Below are positions 1 to 5,105 of a stretch of DNA of 10,259 nucleotides, one piece after another. A model generated the notes under the pieces. It ran no database searches and had not been told where the DNA came from. It saw nothing but the letters and a program-made list of their open reading frames with translations. The stretch is from contig NZ_CAMLRU010000094.1 of the NCBI RefSeq assembly GCF_946482535.1, forward strand, positions 1 through 10,259, read 5' to 3'. This stretch comes from an uncultured Flavobacterium sp. (GTDB taxonomy: Bacteria; Bacteroidota; Bacteroidia; Flavobacteriales; Flavobacteriaceae). A program made the translations under genes and the position numbers. How positions within the stretch are numbered: the stretch's first letter is position 1; each line of letters starts with the position of its first letter.

Positions 1-379
1 TGTTCTTTTGTAGCTCTACCGATTTGATTTGCTCATTGGTTTCATTCAATTTCGAATATTGGAATCCAATACCGATTAATAAAGCTATTGAAGCAGCCCA
101 ACCGATATAAGCGGTAGCTTTTCTTCTTGATTGGAAGTCAACTACTTTTCCATGTTTCAGTTCGAGTTGCGCTTTGATTTTTTCAAATTGGCTATGCGAA
201 ATAAAAGGGGAGAAGCTGCTAGAAAGATTGATAATTGCCTTTTCTATCGAGAGTATTTCCGCTTTGATTTCCGGATTTCTATTGGCCATAGCATTTACTT
301 CATCGTTTTCAGATTCGGTAAGCAAGCCATAAACATAGAGTTCTAAGATGCCTGATTCTATATAGTCTTTAGTTTCCAT
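1..379 (-). CDS. anti-sigma factor, membrane-anchored (3' part missing)
   Basis: Reading leftward, an ATG at 379-377 opens a frame that stays open for 126 codons to the window edge, so the C-terminal part is missing. The start reads METKDYIESG and is followed by an acidic helical region (ILELYVYGLLTESENDEV) typical of the N-terminal sigma-binding domain of RskA-like anti-sigma factors. One hydrophobic segment lies at about residues 91-107, after a basic stretch (QSRRK), and predicts a single membrane crossing with the N-terminal domain in the cytoplasm. The missing part would be periplasmic. The start overlaps the stop of the sigma gene by one base (TAATG), so the two are probably translated together and made in a fixed ratio. 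Known for the family: it holds the cognate ECF sigma factor inactive until a signal releases it. The signal cannot be inferred here. Confidence 0.85.
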   Translation of the reverse strand, partial: METKDYIESGILELYVYGLLTESENDEVNAMANRNPEIKAEILSIEKAIINLSSSFSPFISHSQFEKIKAQLELKHGKVVDFQSRRKATAYIGWAASIALLIGIGFQYSKLNETNEQIKSVELQKN

Positions 380-909
380 TATACATTTAAAAATTTACGC
401 AGGTCGTTCATACACATTCGATTTTGGGTTTTAACAGTACCAAGGGGAATTTCCAATTCCTCGGAAGCTTCTTGTTGGGTATAGCCTTTAAAAAAAAGGA
501 GGTCGATAATCTGGATACATTTCGGCTTTAGCTTTTTGACAAATTCTAAAATTCCGATAGTATCAATTCTATGGGTTAGCTTGTTACTGTCGTCCAACAG
601 ATGTACGAAATTATCTGAAGACAGGTTTTTTTGGCTGTTGTTAAAACCTTTAGAGCGCAACTTGTCAATTGAAGTGTTTCGAGTGATGTTGAGCATCCAA
701 GTATACAATCGGCCTTTGCTTTGATTGTAAGTGTCGATGTTTTTCCAAATTTTTACAAACACTTCCTGAAGCACATCTTCGGCTTCTTCCCGGTCTTTGA
801 TTAAATTGGAAATAATACTGAAAAGGCTTTTAGAATACATATCATACAGTATAGTAAAAGCTCGTTCTTCCTTCCTCAGAAGCAAGGGTAATAATTCTTC
901 TTGTGTCAT
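379..909 (-). CDS. ECF-type RNA polymerase sigma factor, SigK-like
   Basis: This 176-residue protein has the two-domain layout of extracytoplasmic-function sigma factors. Region 2 spans about residues 10-87 and includes the core-binding and -10 recognition helix (EDVLQEVFVKIWKN, then RLYTWMLNITRN). Region 4 spans about 115-172 with a helix-turn-helix (YTQQEASEELEIPLGTVKT). The linker at about 88-114 is short and polar, and there is no region 1.1 or 3, as expected for the class. The adjacent gene encodes a membrane anti-sigma factor of the RskA type, which supports a SigK-like assignment. The stop overlaps the anti-sigma start. I see no clear TAnnTTTG box upstream, so the gene may depend on its own or another alternative sigma factor. 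The divergent neighbour is a thiol peroxidase, which makes an oxidative or envelope stress regulon plausible but unproven. Confidence 0.92.
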   Translation of the reverse strand: MTQEELLPLLLRKEERAFTILYDMYSKSLFSIISNLIKDREEAEDVLQEVFVKIWKNIDTYNQSKGRLYTWMLNITRNTSIDKLRSKGFNNSQKNLSSDNFVHLLDDSNKLTHRIDTIGILEFVKKLKPKCIQIIDLLFFKGYTQQEASEELEIPLGTVKTQNRMCMNDLRKFLNV

Positions 910-973
910 ACCTAATTTTTTTTGAAACGTAAAAATAACGAAACTTTAAATGAAATATCACAATAGTTCTAAT

Positions 974-1069
974 AAAAACCTAACAAATCAGTATCATTAA
1001 AACCAAATCCATACATTCTTCGTAATTGTTACTAAGGGAAATCTGCTATGAGATTTTGTTTAGGTTTTT
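974..1069 (+). other. Imperfect inverted repeat and overlapping short hairpin in the leader of the 22-codon ORF
   Basis: Bases 974-983 (AAAAACCTAA) are perfectly complementary to 1060-1069 (TTAGGTTTTT). Pairing can extend inward through 984-989 and 1052-1059 with two one-base bulges. A separate hairpin, AAATCT (1039-1044) with AGATTT (1051-1056), places the ATG of the small ORF at 1048 in its six-base loop. The two structures share bases 1052-1056, so they cannot coexist fully. This is the arrangement of a possible RNA switch, but both helices are AT-rich and could be chance. Confidence 0.3.
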
Positions 1070-1116
1070 TGTTTTGTGATGGAATAGAATTTCTGTCATG
1101 TTTGTTGAAATCCTGA
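1048..1116 (+). CDS. Candidate small protein or leader peptide, 22 codons, cysteine-containing
   Basis: An ATG at 1048 opens a 22-codon frame ending in a double stop (TGATGA, 1114-1119). AAGGGA at 1034-1039 sits eight bases upstream and is an unusually good Shine-Dalgarno-like match for a genome whose other starts lack one. The peptide begins MRFCLGFLFC, is hydrophobic, and has three cysteines (residues 4, 10 and 18). The stop codons lie inside the left arm of a strong intrinsic terminator (1108-1140), so transcription could end just after this ORF. Two readings fit. It may be an independent small gene that explains an otherwise orphan terminator. Alternatively it may be a leader peptide controlling read-through into the peroxidase gene 98 bases downstream. 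I do not recognise the peptide, and an ORF this short may be chance. Confidence 0.35.
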   Translation: MRFCLGFLFCDGIEFLSCLLKS

Positions 1117-1140
1117 TGATGAATAATCATCGGGATTTTT
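1108..1140 (+). terminator. Intrinsic terminator or attenuator upstream of the peroxidase gene
   Basis: A 13-bp stem pairs 1108-1120 with 1126-1138, with a single G-U pair (1114/1132) and a five-base loop (GAATA). A run of five T's ends it on the + strand. No equivalent T-run exists on the - strand, so it works rightward. No long gene precedes it on the + strand. Its possible client is the 22-codon ORF that ends inside it, or the leader of the peroxidase transcript. Confidence 0.7.
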
Positions 1141-1213
1141 ACATTTAACAAAAACTTTAGCCATTGTTTAACAGCAAACCATCAAATATTAACTAATTTT
1201 ATAAAAAAATGAC

Positions 1214-1819
1214 ATGAAAAAACTACTATTGTTGGGTTGCGGCGCCTTATTCTTTTGGAGTTGCCAAAACCATGCACAACCCAAACCCAATACCATCAAT
1301 TCAGAAAATAACCAAACCATGAATACAATAAATGAAACAACCACCATTTACCAATTTAAGGTAAATGATTTATACGGAAAAGAATTCGACTTTGCTTCGC
1401 TTAAAGGAAAAAAAATACTAATCGTCAATACGGCTTCAGAATGCGGATTGACACCACAGTACAAAGACTTAGAAGCGATTTATAAAAAATACAAAGACCA
1501 AAATTTTGTAATTGTTGGTTTTCCGGCCAATAATTTCGGGGCGCAAGAACCGGGAAGTAATGAGCAGATTGCTAAGTTTTGTGAGATGAATTACGGAGTA
1601 ACCTTTCCCATGATGAGCAAAGTTTCTGTAAAAGGAAATGACATGTGCGAAGTTTACCGATTCTTAACCCAAAAAAGTAAAAACGGATTACAAGACAGCG
1701 AAGTAGAATGGAACTTCCAAAAATACCTCATTAATGAACAAGGTGAATTGGTCAAAGTACTATCGCCAAGAGTGCTGCCTACCGACGCTGTCATCATCGA
1801 TTGGATTAATAAAAAGTAA
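1214..1819 (+). CDS. Glutathione-peroxidase-family thiol peroxidase, probable lipoprotein
   Basis: This 201-residue enzyme should reduce hydrogen peroxide or organic hydroperoxides. The peroxidatic cysteine is Cys77 in NTASECGLT. The rest of the catalytic tetrad is Gln111 (GAQEPGS) and Trp166-Asn167 (EWNFQKYL). Cys123 (KFCEMNYGVTFP) sits at the position of the resolving cysteine of plant-type enzymes, so it probably forms a Cys77-Cys123 disulfide and uses thioredoxin-like reductants rather than glutathione. The family core starts at about residue 44. The extra N-terminus has a basic start, a hydrophobic stretch and Cys17 (LFFWSC), resembling a type II signal with an atypical lipobox because Trp is at -2. 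The following 25 residues are polar and Gln/Asn-rich, like a tether. This suggests a periplasm-facing anchored form. A second ATG at codon 36 could give a cytosolic form. A terminator follows directly. Confidence 0.92.
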   Translation: MKKLLLLGCGALFFWSCQNHAQPKPNTINSENNQTMNTINETTTIYQFKVNDLYGKEFDFASLKGKKILIVNTASECGLTPQYKDLEAIYKKYKDQNFVIVGFPANNFGAQEPGSNEQIAKFCEMNYGVTFPMMSKVSVKGNDMCEVYRFLTQKSKNGLQDSEVEWNFQKYLINEQGELVKVLSPRVLPTDAVIIDWINKK

Positions 1820-1841
1820 AAAAAACAGTTTATCTTAAAAT

Positions 1842-1872
1842 AAACCTGATGAAGTCATTCGTCAGGTTTTTT
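1842..1872 (+). terminator. Intrinsic terminator after the peroxidase gene
   Basis: A 12-bp stem pairs 1842-1853 with 1858-1869 with one G-T wobble and a four-base loop (GTCA), followed by a run of T's. It lies 22 bases after the stop codon and ends the peroxidase transcript. Confidence 0.88.
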
Positions 1873-1948
1873 GCTTTAAAATAATCGACAAACATCACTA
1901 TCCGCGTGGTTTAAAGAGTTTTTTATCCTTTTAACGATTTTTAATTCA

Positions 1949-1974
1949 TTGTTAAGCTATAGTTATTAGCTTTG
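1949..1974 (+). promoter_or_regulatory. Putative promoter of the 124-residue gene
   Basis: TAGCTTTG at 1967-1974 matches the Bacteroidota -7 consensus TAnnTTTG exactly. A TTG at 1949-1951 could serve as the -33 box, although the 15-base spacer is shorter than the usual 17-19 or so. Initiation near 1980 would give a leader of about 27 bases. Confidence 0.5.
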
Positions 1975-2006
1975 ATTTAAATATCAATTACCACAATGAT
2001 TATTAT

Positions 2007-2381
2007 ATGAAGAATATTTTCAACCCCGTATACAGAGAGGATTATTTAGAGGGTTATTCAAACGGCCAAAATCCATATATGAAAATTTCCGCCAATAAAA
2101 ATGAAGCCTATAATTTTGGGTTCGAACAAGGAAGATTAGATTATGAGCGTTTAAACGGAAAAGTAGCCTACGGTATTCCTCAATTAATAGTCACCAACAA
2201 AGTACTCGAAGATTTTCTTTTAGCCGGAATGTTGGGTATGGATATCGATTCAGACGGTTATAATGGTTTCCAAATTGATGTCATTCAGAAATGGTACCAA
2301 AGCGGCGTAGAAAAGTACAACGCCAACCAGAGTAATTATTTGCTCTCTATTTTAGAAGAAAACGGCATTGAAATTGCCTGA
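2007..2381 (+). CDS. Conserved-looking hypothetical protein with an RMF-like N-terminal pattern
   Basis: I do not recognise this 124-residue protein as a named family. It has no signal peptide, membrane segment or cysteine, so it is probably cytosolic and soluble. Residues 12-46 contain two similar blocks, EDYLEGYSNGQ and EAYNFGFEQGR, separated by a PY dipeptide at 23-24. The pattern GYxxG, PY, then AYxxGFxxGR resembles ribosome modulation factor (RMF), a small protein that drives 70S dimerisation in Gammaproteobacteria. The rest (about 47-124) has no RMF counterpart. It is mildly acidic, includes a probable helix (NKVLEDFLLAGMLGM), and ends in a helical tail (NYLLSILEENG). It stands alone between terminators, with its own promoter-like box. 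The sequence reads as a real protein with normal codon use, but any ribosome role is only a hint. Confidence 0.75.
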   Translation: MKNIFNPVYREDYLEGYSNGQNPYMKISANKNEAYNFGFEQGRLDYERLNGKVAYGIPQLIVTNKVLEDFLLAGMLGMDIDSDGYNGFQIDVIQKWYQSGVEKYNANQSNYLLSILEENGIEIA

Positions 2382-2398
2382 CAAATACCCCTGACTTT

Positions 2399-2430
2399 AA
2401 AAAACTGATGAACCCCTCATCAGTTTTTTT
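2399..2430. terminator. Bidirectional intrinsic terminator between convergent genes
   Basis: A perfect 13-bp stem pairs 2399-2411 with 2417-2429 around a five-base loop (ACCCC). T-runs on both strands make it usable in both directions. It serves the 124-residue gene rightward and the Rid gene leftward. The Rid stop codon (2422-2420) lies inside the right arm. Confidence 0.92.
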
Positions 2431-2806
2431 GTTTTATAGCAGTGACCTCAATCTCAATTTTCATTCGGGCATCAGCTAAGCCTGCTGAAATCATAGTCGC
2501 GGCCGGACGGATTTCACCAAAATACTTTCTGAGGATTGGCCAACATTGCTCAAATTCTTCAGCATTGGGCACTATATAAAGCACCCGAACTACATCGGAT
2601 AACTCGGCATCAGCCTTAGACAAAGCCGATATTATGTTTTTCAAACATTGCTCAGTTTGGGCTTCAATACTATCGGATATGGTCATAGTGTCATAATCAA
2701 AACCGGTGGTTCCGGATACAAAAACCCAATCACCTTGAACTACCGCACGCGAATATCCGATGGCTGTTTCAAAACTGGAACCCGAACTGATCAATTGTCT
2801 TTTCAT
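2420..2806 (-). CDS. Rid-family (YjgF/YER057c/UK114) protein lacking the RidA arginine
   Basis: The 128-residue length and the typical path of the family are clear: YSRAVVQGDWVFVSGTTG near the start, a central helix (QTEQCLKNIISALSKADAELSDVVRVLYIV), and IRPAATMISAGLADARMKIEIEVTA at the end. The fold forms trimers with clefts between subunits. True RidA hydrolyses reactive enamines and imines made by PLP enzymes and needs an arginine in the PARS motif (Arg105 in E. coli). Aligning that motif here gives PAAT, with Ala103 in place of the arginine. The protein is therefore unlikely to be a RidA-type deaminase and fits the Rid subfamilies without that residue, whose roles are less clear. The start lies 16 bases after the acetyltransferase stop, so the two are probably co-transcribed. 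Confidence 0.9.
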   Translation of the reverse strand: MKRQLISSGSSFETAIGYSRAVVQGDWVFVSGTTGFDYDTMTISDSIEAQTEQCLKNIISALSKADAELSDVVRVLYIVPNAEEFEQCWPILRKYFGEIRPAATMISAGLADARMKIEIEVTAIKQKN

Positions 2807-2822
2807 AAATTAAGTGTAAAGG

Positions 2823-3320
2823 TTATTCCAACATCAATTGCATTATTTGAGAATGCAACCAGCGGTCAAATTTAAAACCGGTTTCTTTGAGAATCGCAAC
2901 GGTTTTGAAACCAAATTGCTCATGAAAGGTTACGCTGCTTTGGTTTTCAGAATCAATCACCGCTATCATGGTGTGCAGTTTTTGTTTTTTGGCCAAATCG
3001 ATAAGATTTTCCATGATGATTTTACCAATGCCTTTACCGTGATAATCATTGGCCACATAAACCGAATGCTCTACGGTAAAACGATAAGCTTCCCGAAATC
3101 GGAACTCACTATAATAGCCAAAGCCAACCACTTTTTCCTCTAGCACTGCAACAATTACGGGAAATCCTTTATTGAGTTTGTCTTCAAAAATAGCTTCTTG
3201 TTGTGCTAATGTTCTAGGATGATAATCGTATAAAGCCGTTGAATGTAGGATGTTGTAATTGATGATGTCAACAATGGCTTGTGCGTCTTCTTTTAAATAA
3301 GGTCGAATACTGATTTTCAT
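2823..3320 (-). CDS. GNAT N-acetyltransferase, phosphinothricin/methionine-sulfoximine type
   Basis: This 165-residue enzyme should transfer an acetyl group from acetyl-CoA to the amine of an amino acid or analogue. It begins ISIRPYLKEDAQAIVDIINY, followed by LHSTALYDYHPRT, a signature of the Pat/Bar/MnaT branch. FREAYRFTVEHSVYV, the acetyl-CoA pyrophosphate loop YHGKGIGK (93-100) and DSENQSSVTFHEQFGF (123-138) complete the fold. In this branch natural substrates include methionine sulfoximine, methionine sulfone and related compounds. I chose the ATG at 3320 because the family begins with this Ile-Arg-Pro strand. A start at 3479 would run through the menD promoter and into menD and adds no family sequence. 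A TACTTTTG box lies 18 bases upstream. The Rid gene follows after 16 bases, so the two form a leftward operon that diverges from menD. Confidence 0.9.
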   Translation of the reverse strand: MKISIRPYLKEDAQAIVDIINYNILHSTALYDYHPRTLAQQEAIFEDKLNKGFPVIVAVLEEKVVGFGYYSEFRFREAYRFTVEHSVYVANDYHGKGIGKIIMENLIDLAKKQKLHTMIAVIDSENQSSVTFHEQFGFKTVAILKETGFKFDRWLHSQIMQLMLE

Positions 3321-3337
3321 GGGATAAAAAGTGTATT

Positions 3338-3345
3338 CAAAAGTA
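3338..3345 (-). promoter_or_regulatory. -7 box for the acetyltransferase/Rid operon
   Basis: On the - strand the bases read TACTTTTG, an exact TAnnTTTG match 18 bases before the start codon. No TTG is found at the usual spacing upstream, so the -33 element is weak. Confidence 0.5.
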
Positions 3346-3354
3346 ATAAAACTA

Positions 3355-3369
3355 TTCAATAGTATTGAA
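3355..3369. promoter_or_regulatory. 15-bp perfect palindrome, candidate operator
   Basis: TTCAATAGTATTGAA is a perfect 7-bp inverted repeat around a single central G. It lies between the divergent -7 boxes and covers the TTG -33 element of the menD promoter at 3365-3367. A dimeric regulator bound here could block menD initiation and perhaps act on the divergent operon. No regulator gene is next to it. Confidence 0.4.
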
Positions 3370-3394
3370 AAACCTACACAACTTTGTACCTTTG
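3365..3394 (+). promoter_or_regulatory. menD promoter, Bacteroidota consensus
   Basis: TTG at 3365-3367, a 19-base spacer and TACCTTTG at 3387-3394 match the Bacteroidota housekeeping promoter (TTG / TAnnTTTG) at every defined base. Initiation a few bases downstream would leave a leader of about 14 bases before the menD ATG. Confidence 0.75.
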
Positions 3395-3413
3395 TCATCC
3401 ATAAAAAACGACA

Positions 3414-5075
3414 ATGATTTATCCTAAAATACCGTTGGCGCAAAGCATCATTGAAATTTGCAATGCCAAAGGAGTTCACGATATCGTTATTTCACCCGGT
3501 TCCAGAAATGCACCGTTGACTATTGGGTTTACCAATAATCCGCAATTTCGTTGTTACAGTATAGCCGATGAACGTTGCGCGGCTTTTTTTGCGTTAGGAA
3601 TTGCCCAACAAAAACAAAAACCGGTAGCTGTAGTTTGTACTTCGGGATCGGCTTTGCTGAATTATTATCCGGCTTTTGCAGAAGCTTTTTACAGTCAGAT
3701 TCCCTTAATTGTTATTTCGGCCGATAGACCACACGATAAAATTGATATAGGTGATGGGCAAACCATTCGCCAAGAAAATGTTTTCGCCAATCATTCGCTT
3801 TATAATGCCAATTTATTGGAAGAAGCCTCAGAAGAAAACGATGTGTTTATCAATGAAGCCATCAATGTAGCTATGGCTCACAAAGGTCCGGTGCACATCA
3901 ATGTGCCGTTTGAAGAACCTTTGTACCAAACGACCAATAAATTATCGGTTGATGTGAATGTAACCAATTTGTTTAAAGCGCATCGCCAAGTTAGGGTAGA
4001 AGACATTATTGCTTTTTCGACTCTGTGGAATCACAGTCAGAAGATTTTGGTTTTGGTAGGCGAGTGCGCTCCGAATTCCATCGAACAAAAATGGATTGAC
4101 CAATTGGCTTCATTTCCTTCGGTGGTGGTGCTCACAGAAACGACTTCAAACCTACATCATCGGAGTTTTATCAACAACATCGACACTTTGATTACGCCTT
4201 TTACGGCCAAAGAATTCACCGATTTACAGCCGCGAATTCTGGTGACTTTCGGCGGTATGATTGTATCTAAAAGGGTAAAAGCTTTTTTGCGAAATTACAA
4301 ACCCAGACACCATTGGCACATTGACGAACTGAGAGCGTATGATACTTTCGGGATTTTGACCAAGCATTTTTATACGACACCCAATCAGTTTTTTGCCCAA
4401 TTTTTTCCGCATGTGAAAGAAGTCGAAAGCAATTACAAAGCGACTTTTGAAGCCATACACCAAGACCGAAAAATAAAGCATCAGCAGTATTTGGCCAAAG
4501 TTAAGTTCTCGGATTTAAAAGCTTTTGAAATTGTCTTATCGGCTTTGCCGACGAATATCCAACTCCAAATCAGCAACAGTGCGGCTATTCGTTATGCGCA
4601 ATTGTTTGACATTGATAATTCCATTCAGATCTTTTGTAATCGTGGCACTAGTGGCATTGACGGCAGTACTTCAACCGCCATCGGAGCAGCGGTCGGCAGC
4701 GGGAAACCAACGGTTTTGATTACCGGAGATGTCAGCTTTTTATACGACAGCAATGCGCTTTGGAACAATTACATCCCCAAAAATTTCAAAATCATTTTGA
4801 TGAATAATGGCGGCGGCGGTATATTCAGAATTCTTCCGGGCCATCAGGAAAATGAAACTTTTAATACTTATTTCGAGACTTCGCATTGTTTAACGGCTGA
4901 ACATTTGGCCAAAATGTACCAATTGGATTATAGTACGGCCAGCGATGAAGAAACTTTAAGAAGTGCTTTGAAACAATTGTTTCAAAACAACGACAAACCT
5001 TCGATATTAGAGATTTTCACGCCAACGCGAGAGAACAACAAACTATTGTTGAACTACTTTAAAGCCTTGGTCTAA
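3414..5075 (+). CDS. menD: SEPHCHC synthase (menaquinone biosynthesis, thiamine diphosphate-dependent)
   Basis: MenD condenses isochorismate with the succinic semialdehyde unit formed from 2-oxoglutarate, giving SEPHCHC, the first committed intermediate toward menaquinone. The 553 residues match the usual length. The N-terminal domain carries ISPGSRNAPLT (27-37) and the catalytic Glu53 that activates the cofactor (ADERCAAFFALG). ISADRP and DGQTIRQ (114-120) are substrate-site signatures. The C-terminal cofactor motif is GDVSFLYDSNALWNN (438-452), and NNGGGGIFRILPG follows. The enzyme is cytosolic and needs thiamine diphosphate and a divalent metal. It has its own consensus promoter, with a palindrome over the -33 box. 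The other men genes are not adjacent. The HD-domain gene follows after 30 bases with no terminator between, so read-through is likely. Confidence 0.97.
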   Translation: MIYPKIPLAQSIIEICNAKGVHDIVISPGSRNAPLTIGFTNNPQFRCYSIADERCAAFFALGIAQQKQKPVAVVCTSGSALLNYYPAFAEAFYSQIPLIVISADRPHDKIDIGDGQTIRQENVFANHSLYNANLLEEASEENDVFINEAINVAMAHKGPVHINVPFEEPLYQTTNKLSVDVNVTNLFKAHRQVRVEDIIAFSTLWNHSQKILVLVGECAPNSIEQKWIDQLASFPSVVVLTETTSNLHHRSFINNIDTLITPFTAKEFTDLQPRILVTFGGMIVSKRVKAFLRNYKPRHHWHIDELRAYDTFGILTKHFYTTPNQFFAQFFPHVKEVESNYKATFEAIHQDRKIKHQQYLAKVKFSDLKAFEIVLSALPTNIQLQISNSAAIRYAQLFDIDNSIQIFCNRGTSGIDGSTSTAIGAAVGSGKPTVLITGDVSFLYDSNALWNNYIPKNFKIILMNNGGGGIFRILPGHQENETFNTYFETSHCLTAEHLAKMYQLDYSTASDEETLRSALKQLFQNNDKPSILEIFTPTRENNKLLLNYFKALV

Positions 5076-5080
5076 ATTTA

Positions 5081-5088
5081 TATCTTTA
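5081..5088 (+). promoter_or_regulatory. Weak -7-like box before the HD-domain gene
   Basis: TATCTTTA matches TAnnTTTG at all but the last base and lies 17 bases before the GTG start. No TTG is present at a usual distance, so this may be only a minor promoter and menD read-through may dominate. Confidence 0.25.
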
Positions 5089-5105
5089 CAAAAACTGACT
5101 GCGTT

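Noticed and set aside
131..346. + strand frame opposite the anti-sigma gene, rich in Phe
   Set aside because: It is the antisense of a convincing membrane anti-sigma protein, and the Phe and Arg bias is that expected from antisense reading.
950..1000. 16-codon + strand frame in the sigma-peroxidase gap
   Set aside because: It has no ribosome site, no promoter box and a low-complexity polar product, so it looks like chance in AT-rich sequence.
1873..1948. Spacer between the peroxidase terminator and the next promoter
   Set aside because: I looked for a small gene, hairpin or repeat on both strands and found nothing I could support.
3321..3479. A 53-residue N-terminal extension of the acetyltransferase, with a start at 3479
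   Set aside because: It would overlap menD and its consensus promoter, and family members start at the Ile-Arg-Pro strand that follows the ATG at 3320.
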